Part shown: piece after piece, positions 37,826-50,232 of the stretch
How the letters are laid out: every line of letters starts with the position of its first letter
Numbering within the stretch: position 1 is the first letter of the stretch
Source: Batkoa obscura
Lineage: Eukaryota > Entomophthoromycota > Entomophthoromycetes > Entomophthorales > Batkoaceae
Direction of reading: 5' to 3'
Length of the DNA: 64,000 nt
Assembly (NCBI GenBank): GCA_030770535.1
Contig: JASVEC010000041.1
Location: forward strand, 275,360 to 339,359
Program-made: the position numbers and the translations under genes
The notes under the pieces: model-generated
What the model was told of the DNA's origin: nothing
Seen by the model: the letters and a program-made list of their open reading frames with translations, nothing else
Databases searched by the model: none

Positions 37826-39799
37826 ATGGGCTATAATCTCCGAACAAGAAACAAATCACCAGAAAGGAATGAAGGAGGAATTTCAACCAAGGAATCTAGT
37901 GGATTATCAACAGAAACCAAGAAACCGACCGCTGCTAAAGGAAAAAGAAGTAGAAAACCAAAATTAGCTGTGGAAGAAAGTCAAGATCGGACTGATAGTA
38001 TTAAAGAAGGAAAGGAAGACTCAGTTATATTACGTCAAGAATCTAGTGGTTTAACGACACAATCTAAAGAAGTGACACCAAATAAATCAAAAAGAGGTAG
38101 GAAATCTAAAAATAATAAGGAAGTGGTAGAAGAGGAGAGTGTATTGAGATTGGAAGATAAAGTAGAATCCATGGAGTTTTATAGTTGTACTGAAATCAAG
38201 TCATCAAAAGAAAATTCAAGTTTAGAAATTAAACAAGTAGTTGGAAGTGAGAGTGGTGTTAATTCTAATGAGGGTTTAAAAGGTAATTCAATTGGTAACT
38301 AGTTTTTATTTTTTTATTTTTTTTATTTAGAATTAAATCAAGGTAAAAAAAATCAGAGTAACTCAAATGAAGGTATTAAGATAAGCTCAATTGTGAATGA
38401 AACTCGGTTAACTTCAGTAGTTTCAACAACTGAGTTAGTATCCAATCAAGTGGAAGATAGCACTAAGTCAAATACAACTAACATAATTGTAGAAACTGAA
38501 AATAAAGATGACGTTATGTTAAATCAGTACGTTAATTTAGATCCACAATTTACAAATAAAAAAGCAGCCGACGAACTTGATGTTAATTTAAATCAAGAAA
38601 ATGATGAACCTGAAGTCATAGAAACTGATCAAGTGGAAAACTCCGATGATGAAGCAGATAATATTTTAAATGAACTTTTAGCTAAAAATAATTATAAAAT
38701 GAGACATCTTGAATCCAATGAACAAGATTTAGTAGATGAAGAAAATGAAGAAAATGAAGAAAATAATGAAAATAAAATAGACTCTGAAGACTCTGAATAT
38801 TTTTCCCTTTCAGAAGAAGAGGAAAAAGAAGTTGATGAAAATTTATTAAGAAGTTTATTAGATAAAGCTAAAAAAAATTTAGCCGATTCAGGTGTAACTA
38901 ATCTCCAAATTAAAAAGTAAGTTGTCTATAATTTTTATTATAATTTAATAATTAAATTTTAATATTTATAGTAAAGCATTTCAAGCCAATGGCACGTTTT
39001 ATAACCCCTATGATGCCAAAATAAAAGAGCAATTATACATTAAAAACGATAATGTCAAAAATAAGAACAAGGAGAATCAACCAGCCAGTATTCAAAATCA
39101 AAAGGAACTTATCAAAGTTAATGAAGATTCTGCTAGTACTAATATAAAAAGAAAAAACAATGACGATCCAGAAACAGATTTTAATTTAATCGATGAAGAT
39201 CAAATAATAAGCTCAGAAGTAGCTAATGCATTAGCAGTATCCTCCAGAAAAGGGTTAGAAGAACTTCGAATGAATCGAGCATTACCAGAATACAGGCTTA
39301 CTCATGCAGAAGCTAAAAAAGTAAATTTTATAATTTTAAATACAAATTTAAAAAGAAATTAACGTAATTTGTTAGGAAAAAGAAGCCAATGCAGGTAAAA
39401 AATGGTTTAATATGGAAGCTCCTGAGATGACAGAAGAATTGAAAAAAGATTTACAAGTGTTAAAACTAAGAAAAGTATTGGATCGTAAACGATTTTATAA
39501 AAAAGATAATAAAAGTTTACAAAGTAAATACTTTCAAGTAAGAATAATAATCATCTATAAAAATATAGCGATGCTAATTTCTTTCTTTTTTTTAGGTGGG
39601 TACCATCATTGAAGATAAAAGTGAATTTTATTCAGGTAGATTGGCTAAGAAAGATCGTAAACAAACCATCTTGCAAGAAGTTTTACATGATAAACAAGCT
39701 CAAACTTATTTTAAAGATCGATTTCAACAGCATCAACAAAGTATTCGAGCTAATCCTAAAAAACCAAGTGTATTGAAAAAATTTAAATATAGAAAATAA
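37826..39799 (+). CDS. FCF2: Fcf2 pre-rRNA processing protein (DNTTIP2/TdIF2 family)
   Basis: Five exons (37826-38294, 38331-38916, 38972-39320, 39376-39537, 39596-39799) give 589 residues. The long N-terminal part is charged and disordered, with Ser/Lys/Glu repeats and acidic runs. The C-terminal ~125 residues are the Fcf2 domain: GKKWFNMEAPEMTEELKKDL, LKLRKVLDRKRFYKKDN, KYFQVGTIIEDKSEFYSGRL, and a final basic tail ending KFKYRK. Fcf2 is a nucleolar factor needed for early cleavages of the 35S pre-rRNA in small-subunit processing. The protein is longer than yeast Fcf2 (217 residues) and closer to animal DNTTIP2. Two in-phase donors 12 nt apart exist for intron 1 (exon end 38282 or 38294). 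It ends 73 bp from the convergent SNU66 gene. Confidence 0.9.
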
Positions 39800-39872
39800 G
39801 TTTTTTTATAAAAAATAAAGTATAGAAATTTTCATTTTTTAAGTTATTGTTCCTTTTATTTTTATAATTTAT

Positions 39873-42102
39873 TTATTTTTTGTGACGCTTACTAGTGGAT
39901 TTACTCGTTTCAAAAGGAGCTCCCATACTATCCATGTTATCCAATCTCTTTTGTGCTTCTTTTCTTTGTAACATTTTTTCGGTCTTTTTCAGCCCAGAAC
40001 TTTTACCATGAAATTTATGGGATAACTCTTTAAATGCCTAAATAAAATAAAAGTTAAAAAATTTAACAATTTATATAACTCAATTTTACTTACCTCCTTT
40101 TGATTTAAAATATTACCATGAGTATCCCTATACTCCAAATTAATATCTGGTTTATAATTAGCTAATCTAGCAATTGAATCTTCCACAAAAGTTCTTGGTT
40201 TAAGATCATAATTTTCTTTATTACTTCTTTTACCCTTTTCCTTTTCCTTTTCCTTTTCCTTTTCTTTGTTTTTAATTACTTCAATCATTTTATTTTGTCG
40301 AGTTAATAATTCATCTCTTTTAATTGCTTCTTCAGTAGGTGGTTTATACGTTCCTTTTTTTGTAAAATAAGCTAACGCCCCTGCCAATCCCCTTCCCGCT
40401 TTAACATTATCTTCAAATAAAGCATCGACCCCTTCCTCTTCTCGGAGTTTATTTAAGTCTTCTTCTTTTACTTCTTTTTTAACTTTATTATCGATAGTTT
40501 CTGATACTTTTGAATTATCTTCTTTGACTTGTTTTTTATTCTTTTCATTCTTTTCTTTTATTGATTGCATTTTTTCACTTAAGATAGCTGCTGAGGTAGC
40601 TAAATTTTGTACAAATTCAGATGTTTGGGATACAATTATACCTTCTTCATTGCTTTCTATTTCCTCTTTTTTTTCTTCTTTTTTATCCTTCAAAACTAAT
40701 AAAAAAGATTAGATTTTATTAATCTAAAATAGAAAAATTTATTACCTTCTTTAGCAGCTGATTCACCATCCAAATTTTTATTACGCTTTAGAGCAGTGGT
40801 ACGTGCTTTTTGTAAACAAAGTTGTAATTCATTATCATCTACAAAATTAGAATCCGAAGGCATTGTAATAGTGTCTGGATCATTGATAGATATAATTATA
40901 TTATCAAATAATTCTCTTTCTTCTTCGCGTTTTTTCTTTCTTGATTTTCCTTTAGATTTGGGTTTTTTAAATTGTGCTGCCTCTTCTGTAGTATAATAAT
41001 CATCCACTTTGTTTAACTCTATATATTTATTAATACTTGATTCATATCATTAATTTATATTAAAACTTACGATTTAATTCCAAAGATATAGCACCCGTTA
41101 AATCATTGATGTTATTTTTAAATGTTTCTTTATTGGAAGCAAAATCATTCAAAGAATTAATTTTAAATCCTTTCTATAAAAATAATTCAATTAATTTAAT
41201 GCTAACTAGTTAATAATATCATTACTTTTTTAGGTTCTGAAACTCCAATTTCTTCATCATAATGGGATAATATATTTCTAGGTTGACCATTAATAGTACC
41301 ATGTGCAAACTCATCATCATCATATGGATTATAGTTCGTTTTTTTTTTCTTATTTTCTAAATCTTTTTTAAGCTTTTCTTTTTCCAAAAGATTAGCATTA
41401 ACCAATTCATCATCATCTATACGATATTTAGTTAATTATAATAATATAAACTATTACTTACCTTCATCCAAAACATTAGCATCTTTAAGGGTAAGGATAG
41501 CTTCTTCTCCTTCTTCAAAATCTTCATAATTATGAGCTACTTGGATTTCTGAACCTAAAACTCATTTGAATTTCATTTTAATAATAATTAATTTCAAAAT
41601 TTTACCTCGAGCTTTTTTAGCTTTATTATTTAATAATTTAGCAGCCTCCTGACTTCTTTTATCTTCTTCATCAAAGTCTTCTTTCATATTTAAAGCCACT
41701 TTTTGAAATCGTTTTTTATTTTTCTTTAAAAAACTAAGTAAACTATCATCCCCTTGTTTTTCACCTAACCCTTTACCACTTTGTGATTTTAATAGTTCTC
41801 GTTCATTTTTGACTCTAGAAATAAAAGTTAGCCCATTTTATTAAAATAATAGAATAGAAACTTACTTCTTTAATCGCTCTTGAACTAATCTATTGTTATC
41901 AATTCTCTCCTTTTCACTTTGTTCTTTGATGTAATTATCTTTTTCAACTTGCTTTTTATCCTCTGTTTTTTCTAATTTTAAAGGTGGCAAACCTAATTTA
42001 AGACGCTGTTCACTAGAATTTATTAGATTTAACACTAATTTAAATTACATAAAACTAAACAACTTACTTTGTCTGTTCTATTGTCCAAGAAATTTCCGAC
42101 AT
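39873..42102 (-). CDS. SNU66: U4/U6.U5 tri-snRNP protein SNU66/SART1
   Basis: Nine exons (42102-42068, 42012-41866, 41814-41606, 41554-41462, 41416-41226, 41173-41071, 41018-40746, 40695-40094, 40037-39873) give 605 residues. SART-1 family blocks occur in order: NEQRLKLGLPPL, EEAILTLKDANVLDE, DDELVNANLLEKEK, PRNILSHYDEEIG, the Tyr-Tyr/Phe-Lys-Lys segment DDYYTTEEAAQFKKP, SQTSEFVQNLA, VKAGRGLAGALAYFTKKGTY, NLEYRDTHGNILNQKEAFKE and LSHKFHGKSSG. It is a spliceosomal scaffold bridging U4/U6 and U5 particles in the nucleus. A Lys/Glu repeat (KEKEKEKEKEKG) is encoded near 40240. Presence of this gene agrees with the many introns seen in the window. Confidence 0.93.
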
Positions 42103-42720
42103 ATTTTATAAAAGTTCTTAAGATTCTTATTCTTAATATCACTTAAATTTCAAATATAAAATTATTGTAAAAAATAATTGGATTATAAACTCAACTTGAA
42201 ATAAATTGTTTGTTAAAAATTAAAATTAAAAAAAGTGAATTTTTAAAATTTCTATTCAAATTACAGCCAAGATTATATAACAGTTGTTGTAGAGCTCTCT
42301 ATTAGGATTGAACTAATTGTATAAAATCAATTTTTTTCCAAAATTAATCGAAAATCAACTGATTAAATCAAGAAACAAACAAAAAAATAGTTGGTTCTAA
42401 AAAACTTTGCAAATTAACCTGCAATAAATTTAGATAAGCTGTTATCCCAAATAATTTTTGCATTGTATTTTAGCCTAGCTTTTATTATGTTCAATTTGAA
42501 TAATTACCTTTTTTTGGGCAAGTCAAAACTAGTAAGAAATAGAATTGTAATAAAAAGACCAATTGTATAAAACAGCCTTTTGCTTTTACACATAATAATT
42601 TTTAGTCATGATTGTAGTACATATCTCCATTTTTTCAAAGACTTCATTAATTAGTTTATAATTGAATTTGAAACAAAAGTGACTTTATGAGATTTTAAAA
42701 CTATTTTTAGTAGTATAAAA

Positions 42721-42813
42721 AGAATAATGTTCTTTGATTTTATTATTTTTTCCATTTTTAAGTAATATTGAAAAAAAAATATTAATAAATTGCCCTAATA
42801 AAAAGACATTCCT
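42721..42813 (-). mobile_element. foldback MITE-like element, copy 13 (decayed)
   Basis: The left half (TTTGATTTTATTATTTTTTCCA) and the right end (GACATTCCT) fit a reversed copy. The core is lost. Confidence 0.55.
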
Positions 42814-42928
42814 ATAAAATATTATCAATGTAAATGTTCTTTTTATTTCCAATTGATATTGGGAACTAACAAAAAGACCAGTAAAAAAATCCAGACATAT
42901 ATAGCCATAGTTGTATATTTAAAATAAT

Positions 42929-43013
42929 TCATTCTTTAATAGAATTTAGAATTTTCCCCACTTAAATAGTGCTTAAAAGATAGAAAGAGTAATGAGGTCA
43001 AAAAAACATCCCC
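42929..43013 (+). mobile_element. foldback MITE-like element, copy 14 (decayed left end)
   Basis: The right half is good (TAGTGCTTAAAAGATAGAAAG...AACATCCCC); the left terminus is not recognisable. Forward orientation. Confidence 0.65.
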
Positions 43014-43526
43014 CTTATCCTTGATTTATTTTCATTTTTATTTTTTAATTCTATCTTTATAATTAAATTAAATATATAAAAGTTATTGTATAATAAAATC
43101 AACAATAATTATATTTTTAAATTTATCTTGTATTTCATTAATTATCCTAAATTACTGTTAAAAAATCACTACTAAAATTCTTTATATTTCATTTTATAAT
43201 TCTACAATTATCATTGTAAATAAATTCATTTCAATATTATTATCAATTGTATTAAAATAAAATATAAAATACAAAACATAAAATATAAAAAAAATAAATG
43301 TTGATTCAGGATAAATTGGAATTTAAAGGACTTAATTTTATTTTAAAGCTTAACCCAAATTAGACAGAAATTTTTATTATTTCTCTCCCCACAACCCTCA
43401 CTTTAAGTTTGATTTTAATAAATGAAAAATAAAGTAGTAAATTGATTTATAACTATGAAAAATTAATAAACAAATAGTATACAATTTATTTTTTATTGAT
43501 TCAAATAATTGGGCACATCTGGAAAA

Positions 43527-43892
43527 TTAAAGTCGATCACGAGAGTATCTAGATTAATCCTTTTAAGTATTTAATAACACAATAATATTTATAACAACTT
43601 ACTTTTTCTTAAATTCTTTACTAGGCGAATAAAGTTTTAAATTTGTATCTTGATCAACATTTTGCCATGGATATGGATTATTTTTTCTATCCCATACAGT
43701 ATCTACATTTCTAGCTACTCGAAATAAATACCATCCAGTACCAACTAAACCACCACTAACAATAGCGAGTAAAGGAGTAACCTAAGAATAAGTTGTTAGT
43801 ATTAAGCTAAATACCACTTATTAAATTTGAATTACTTCTGGACGTAACCATTTGTGATAAAATGTTTTTCTTAAGATTTGATTAGCTACCAT
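43527..43892 (-). CDS. NDUFA4/MLRQ (B12D family) mitochondrial subunit
   Basis: Three exons (43892-43836, 43781-43603, 43548-43527) give 85 residues. The sequence reads as a short N-terminus (HKWLRPE), one membrane segment (LLAIVSGGLVGTGWYLFRVA), then the family signature NVDTVWDRKNNPYPW and KLYSPSKEF. This is the NDUFA4/MLRQ-B12D family, small single-span inner-membrane proteins first listed as complex I subunits and in animals assigned to cytochrome c oxidase. Which complex it joins here is not told by sequence. The last coding exon is only 22 nt. Confidence 0.88.
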
Positions 43893-45252
43893 GTTGTTGT
43901 TTAATAATTGAAATTCGTATGTATATATATTTTATAATAATATAAAGTGATTGATCAAAAGATAAAATGAAAGTTGAGGATAATGATCTGTTTATATACT
44001 ATCTCTTATAATTTATCAACCCTCCCTATTTTTTATTTATTTGTTATTAAATCAAGTTTCATTTATTTGTTGTTATCACACCTACTTTATTATGATTTAT
44101 CATTTTTTAACCCCCCACATTACACTATAAATAAGCTTCTTTTGTAACTATTTAAAACACCTCATGGAGATCATGACTTTTTTGCAATTAATCTTATTAA
44201 CTTTTACAACTTAATTATCTTTCCCTGAAACTTGTTATTTTTTATAATTGCCAATCAATTTTAAGTATTCTTTCATATTATTGGTAATTGAGAATTTCAA
44301 CTGGTTATTTTTAAATGTGACTATTTATTTTATAACATCATTTTTAAATATTTTTTAAACCAGTGTATTCATTTAAAAGTTTGTAGGTTTACAACTGCTA
44401 GTAAGCTTAATAAAAAACAATGTTTTAATTTTTAGTTAAGGTGTATGTGTATCATGATTTTTTATATTAATTAATTGTCAGATAATATAATAAAACGTAA
44501 CAATTAAAAGCAAACGTATTCTTTTAGTATGAATGAGGTATAATTAAAGATTTTTATTAATTTGATTAAGTATATTTTGAATTTCTTTTTCTTTTTAATA
44601 ACTTTCTAATAATTTTAGAATTCTTTAAGCTATTTTTACAACTTTTAGTTAAAATAATTTGAATTAAACTTTTAAAATTTATTAAATTATTAATTGAATT
44701 GATATTTGGTTGGGTTTAAAATAAATAAGTTTAATTGAATTATTTATAAATAAAAATTAAATTAATATTTTATTTTATTTTATTTTATTTTATTTTATTT
44801 TATTATTATTCAAAAAATAAATACTTTTATTCCTTAATATTAATCTAATTTAAAAGAATAGACGGTCCAAAAATTAATAAATAAATGAGTGGATTTATTT
44901 AGTTGATTTAATTAATTTAATTTAAAAAAATATGTTAATTAACTAATTTTATAATTAGATAAAGTACTCATAAAAATATAAAAATAACATAAAAATAACA
45001 TATATTAACTTGATTTGTTTTATTTTTATTTCTTTTATATTTCTTTAATATTTTATTGAATTTTTATTGTTTTATTACTATTCTCTTTGTTATTAAACAC
45101 TCGGAATCAACATTTAATCATAGTAATAACTAATAAGATAACTAACTAGAATCAACATATAGAAGTATAATAAATAAACAAATAGAAAAATAAACAAATA
45201 GAAAAATAAACAAATAGAAAAATAAACAAATATCATCTAAACTTCTAGAAAA
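43893..45252. other. gene-free AT-rich stretch
   Basis: About 1.36 kb of very high A/T content. It includes a TTTTA simple repeat (44764-44806) and the 16-bp tandem repeat just before the next gene. No foldback copy and no gene. Confidence 0.55.
45172..45233. repeat. 16-bp tandem repeat
   Basis: About four units of AATAAACAAATAGAAA lie directly upstream of the ATG at 45253. They fall where the promoter or 5' leader of that gene should be. Confidence 0.8.
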
Positions 45253-45540
45253 ATGAGTGAAGCTGAAAAACTAATAATTGATTCTCCCTCTGCTTATCGT
45301 CAATCTCAATATCGAGAATATCTATTATATCGACAAGATAAAGAAATGGCACGTAGAATCAAAGTGAATTCGAATTACATACCTCGTGGAAAAAGGAACA
45401 CATGTTTTTCAATTCAGTTACCTTATAAGCCTTCATTTCTTCTATTTTTATTTATTTCTATTTTATTGGTTACTTTCTTCTTTGCTGTCTTAATCTTATT
45501 CTTTTTTTTCCCTAAATTGTTTTATTTCTTGTTTAAATGA
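45253..45540 (+). CDS. small predicted tail-anchored membrane protein
   Basis: A 95-residue frame. Residues 1-58 are hydrophilic, Tyr/Arg/Gln-rich (SAYRQSQYREYLLYRQDKEM, RGKRNTCF). Residues ~61-93 are almost entirely Phe/Leu/Ile/Val, with one Pro near residue 87, and end just before the stop. This is the layout of a C-terminally anchored protein with a cytosolic head. No family is recognised. The basic flank before the membrane segment supports head-in-cytosol topology. The first 60 residues have protein-like codon variety, so the gene is probably real. The start is supported only by being the first ATG after a tandem repeat. Confidence 0.55.
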   Translation: MSEAEKLIIDSPSAYRQSQYREYLLYRQDKEMARRIKVNSNYIPRGKRNTCFSIQLPYKPSFLLFLFISILLVTFFFAVLILFFFFPKLFYFLFK

Positions 45541-45694
45541 AATTTAGTTGAACTAAATTTTATTACATTAGACTTATATCCTTATCATTGTTAGTCATTT
45601 TATTAGAATAAAAGTTCCATTTTTATTATTATTACTATTGAACTTTTAAAAGGAGAAGTAAAATTATATGTTTTATAAAATTTTATTTTTATTT

Positions 45695-47593
45695 TTATTC
45701 AATAAATCCCATCAAAAACTCAATCACTCTCTTTTTAAGTTCTTTATCTTCTTCTTTATTTTTAGACTCTAAAAATGATAATCTAATACAATCTTTTTTA
45801 TAAATACCTAAAATAAAATAAAATAAAATATTATAAATAATAAAATAATTAGAATAAAATAAGACACTTACACTTTAAACAACCTATTAAACATGAACAT
45901 TCTACCACAATAGTATAAGCAGCTAATATCAATTCCCCAAGTTTAACAAATAAACCAGATTGATGGTTTTGCAATATTAATTCATTTTCATAATTTTTGG
46001 GATAGAAATAAATACTATAAAATAAAATAAAATAAAATAAAATAAAATAAAATAATATTATATATTATTATTAAATAAAATCTTTAATTTACCTTTGACA
46101 TCCTAATTTAATATTTGAAGTTATAATATTATTACAACAAGATGGTATAATTGAATTTTCAACATCAAACAATTTATCTATTGCTTTTAAAAGCAAATGA
46201 ATTAAACTTATAAATACATTTTCATTTCCCATTGTATTTAAATAATCTAACCAAATCCCATTAAATTCCAATGACAATATACTCTTTTGATCTTTAATTA
46301 TTGATGGATAATTTAATTGATCAATAAGTTGTCTATTTTGAATGTTTATTTTTTTATAACCTTTAAAATGACGTTGATAATTAAATAAGCCAAATTCAAA
46401 TTTTAATAAATTATTATTTATCTCAATTACTCTATTCATTATTTTCTTTTTAATAAATAAATAATCTTCAAATATTGGTTTAGTAAAATATTCTATTTCA
46501 CTCTTTAATTTCAATTTAGCAAATCCTAATTGATAATTTAATTCCATAATATCAAAATATTGTCCATTATATAAATAAATTCCCCCATAATAAATAGAAT
46601 ACATAGCTCTTTCTAATTCAATTTCTTCAATTAATTTTGATTGAATGTTATTATTATTTACTAATAATATTTTCCTTGATTGATTTTGTTTTCGAATGAT
46701 AATTTGTCTCCATGGTGATATACTTTTAATATCTTTATGATTTAAAAAATAACCCTAAATAAATTAATAGTTATTTATTAATATTCTATAAATTATTATA
46801 TTCTCTTTTATTTACCTCTTTTTCATTACCTATTAAAAGTTTTGGACATAAACTTTCTAAAATATTACCAAACCAGGCTTTATCTCTATTTAATATAATT
46901 GGTAATTCACTAACAATACAATTTAGATGTAATTCAATAAATAAATCATTTAATTCTTTTATTTCTTCTTTTACTTCTTCTTTTTCTTTTTCTTCTTCGT
47001 CATTCTTTAAACTCATTAATAAATATTGATTATCTAATTTATTTAATTTGTGAATTTTATTATAAAAAATAATAGCTAAACAATCTTTGTTTCTTCTACC
47101 AACTCTTCCTATTTGTTGTTTTAAATTATTGACTTTGAATTTATCTGCTATGCTTATTACAATATCTAAATCCCCGATATCAATACCTAATTCTAATGCA
47201 TTGGTACATATAATTAATTTAATATTTCCATTCCTTAATTCCAATTCAATTTGTTGACGTAACTAAAATAAAATTATTAATAAAATTATTAATAATTTAT
47301 TTATTTATTATTTTATTTTATAAATATAATATTATTACTTCTTTAGAATAACCTGCACGATAAGCTTTAATTTTAATTAATAATTTTTGTTTAATTGAAT
47401 CATCGTATTTATTTAATAAATATTGATTTAATTGAGTATAAATTAATTCACATTCTATTCTAGAAGAACAAAATATTATGATTTTTTTATTATAGTTTAA
47501 AAAATAATTTATTAATTCAATTATTCCTTGACTATTATTTATTGATTTTGAATTATTTTTATTACTAGATAATATTGATTCAATTTGAATTAA

Positions 47594-47648
<55 letters not shown>

Positions 47649-49690
47649 CATAATGCTATTGTCTATTAATAAATGAATTAATAAATCCTTTATTAAAAAA
47701 ATAGCACTTAAAATACTTACTTTCATACCACTTGGAGCACCATCTTTATTAATTAATAAAATATTATCTTTTGGTATACTTGTTAAATAAGAAAGATGCT
47801 AAAAATTAAAAAAATTAGAATTAAAAATTAAAATTAAAATTAAAATTCAATTTACATTCTTTGGGTTTTTTAAAGTAGCCGAACAAGCGATTAAGGCTAA
47901 TGGACGATTGAATTTAACTGATATAACTCTTAAAAATCTTCTTAATATTAAACTCATTTGATGACCAAAATTAGCTTCGTAAATATGAATTTCTAAATTA
48001 AAATTAGGTTAGCTTCTTTTAATGACTTAAATAATTAACAAATATTATTTACCATCTATAACTATAAATTTTAGATGAATTAAATATTCATACCAGATAT
48101 CAATATTAGCTAATATAGAATAATGTAACATATCTGGATTTGTAAATAATATTTGATAATTCATTCGATAATCTATTCGTCTTGATGATTCTAAATCTCC
48201 ATCATAAGCACCTATCTAAAATTAAAGTATTAATAAAGAAATGATTTCATTAAAAATATATTATAAAAATATATTATTTATATATTATTTATATATTATT
48301 ATTATTGTTTTATATTAACTTACTTTAACCCAGTTTAATTGTGGTATATTATTAATTAATTTTTTAAATGAATAGATTTGATCATTAGCTAATGCCTTTG
48401 TTGGTACAATACATAATACTCGAACATTTTTATCTTTTAATAAACTATCGATAATAGCTAATTGATAAATTAAGGATTTACCACTTAAATTAGTTAAATA
48501 TTAAAATTAAATCTTATTAATTTATTATTAAAAAATATTACCTTGAAGTAGATGTACTAATTATCATTGAGAATAAATTGTTAGTTAAAAAATCTAGTTT
48601 AGTCTCAAAATTTAATAAATTTGATAATGCTTCATATTGATGTGAATAAAATGTATAATTAGTTGTAAATGAAGTTAATATTGGATGAAATGGCAATGTA
48701 GTTGATACTAAAATAAGAATATAATATTATTAAAATAATTAAAATGAACATGAAATAAATTACTAAAATTTCCTATTTTTTTATCTATTATAATTAAATC
48801 TTCATTTCTATCAATTTGTTCTTTATAAAACTCTTGATTCCATAAATTATCAATTATTTTATACAATTCTCTTTCTTCTTCCTTATATTTTATTTTATTT
48901 ACAATTTGTTCCTTATTTCTATTATTTATTATGTATTTTAATTTCAATTCAGTTTCAAACTCAGTTTCTGTTAGATTCTAAAATCATTAGATAAAGACTA
49001 TAAATATTACAAATGAAAAACAGAAATGATAATAGCTTACTTTTTGCAATAAATTAGTTTTATAATAATTGAAACTAGTTTTATTAAATAATTGAGTATA
49101 TTCATTGATCAATAAAATCATTTCTTGCAATTTATCCTTTTTTCTTCTCTTAGAAGGTTTTCTATAATAAAAATAGCTCATTAGCTCAGTCGATTTTATC
49201 AAAAATAAAAGAAATAACTTACTTTTCATCTTTGTGATTTAATTGAAATAAATAGTCAAAATTAATTAGTTTGACTCTAATATCATCTATTTCTTGTTGA
49301 TAATTTATACTAATACTACTATTTCCTATTGAAGTGTTAAGATTATCTTTAACTTCTTCTCCTCTATCAATTATCTTTTCATTAATCTTACATTTATTTG
49401 GCATTATTTCAGTAATCAAATACATATCTATAAGAGTTAAAGTTCTAAATATAAAATATTATTAATTCAACATTAATTATAAATAAACAATATTACTCTT
49501 TACATTGATTTAATACATTATTTTTAATAGCTTGAAACTGAAGTAAAATATTCTCATTCTCTTGATTTTGTTGATTTTTTTTAATTAATAAAATCATTAA
49601 AGTAATAATTGTTTTATATATCTTTTGTATCCTTCTATAATTTTTATACTTTAATTCAATTTCTTTTTCAATTTCATTATTCACATCCAT
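45695..49690 (-). CDS. HRQ1: Hrq1 ATP-dependent 3'-5' DNA helicase (RecQ4-like, DUF1998)
   Basis: Fourteen exons: 49690-49497, 49444-49223, 49161-49041, 48977-48764, 48707-48542, 48483-48324, 48215-48053, 47992-47856, 47798-47721, 47662-47339, 47262-46816, 46754-46093, 46014-45872, 45807-45695. All are in frame and give 1047 residues, the usual Hrq1 length. Motif I is STSTSSGKS (301-309), Ia PTKALANDQ, motif II DEIH (413-416), III SAT (451-453), IV IIIFCSSR, V NALELGIDIGDLD (614-626), VI QQIGRVGRR (642-650). The C-terminal DUF1998 zinc site has C1002, C1004, C1008 and C1011. Hrq1 acts in the nucleus in DNA crosslink repair and telomere maintenance. Eighteen consecutive Asn residues (491-508) follow TIALW between the two RecA-like lobes. 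Confidence 0.93.
47594..47647 (-). repeat. trinucleotide (AAT) tract coding poly-Asn in HRQ1
   Basis: Eighteen pure AAT codons interrupt the linker after TIALW, between the two helicase lobes. The uninterrupted trinucleotide tract is a likely length-variable site. Confidence 0.9.
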
Positions 49691-49886
49691 TCTATTAATA
49701 TTATTCTATATATAATAAATCAATTTCTTTTTATTTAAATATTCGATTTTTGATATTTTCAATTTCTCATTGAAACTAGATCAGCCCCTTTTTAATTGGC
49801 TATTATAATGGATCAATTTTATCCCACTCTCTATTTTCAAATATTAGGTTTTAATCACTTTAAACATTTAAAAAAATAAATCAAAA

Positions 49887-50232
49887 ATGAGTAGTTGGTT
49901 TGGCGGTAGTGCACCAAAATTAGATATGGATGTAATCGAAAGAGAGTATACTGTTATGAATGAACTATTTACTCGGTAAGTTGAAGTCTAATTTTTGTTT
50001 TAATCTTATAAATTATTTTTGATTTTGTTTTTTAATTTAATAATTTCCAATTTCATATAATTGATTTTAATAATTACCCTATAGTGTTCAAGATACCTGT
50101 CGTTCTAAATGTATATCTACTGAATACCATGAAGCACAAATCAGTAAAGGAGAAGCTAATTGTATTGATCGTTGTGTAGCTAAATATATTCAAACAGCTA
50201 CGAAAATTGCTCAAGAATCTCGTGGTATGTAA
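49887..50232 (+). CDS. TIM10: mitochondrial intermembrane-space chaperone Tim10
   Basis: Two exons (49887-49975, 50085-50232) give 78 residues. The small-Tim signature is complete: twin CX3C motifs (CRSKC and CIDRC) separated by 16 residues (ISTEYHEAQISKGEAN), with Tim10-typical RCVAKYIQT after the second. With Tim9 it forms the hexamer that ferries hydrophobic carriers through the intermembrane space to TIM22. The start lies about 200 bp from the divergent HRQ1 start. The stop codon lies within GTATGTAA, which looks like a splice donor, so a further 3' exon extending the C-terminus by a few residues cannot be excluded; yeast Tim10 is 93 residues. Confidence 0.92.

Larger units (their letters stand above)
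42103..43526. other. gene-free stretch with two decayed foldback copies
   Basis: About 1.4 kb. It holds the SNU66 upstream region and foldback copies at 42721-42813 and 42929-43013, both clearly degenerate. No gene is supported. Confidence 0.55.
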
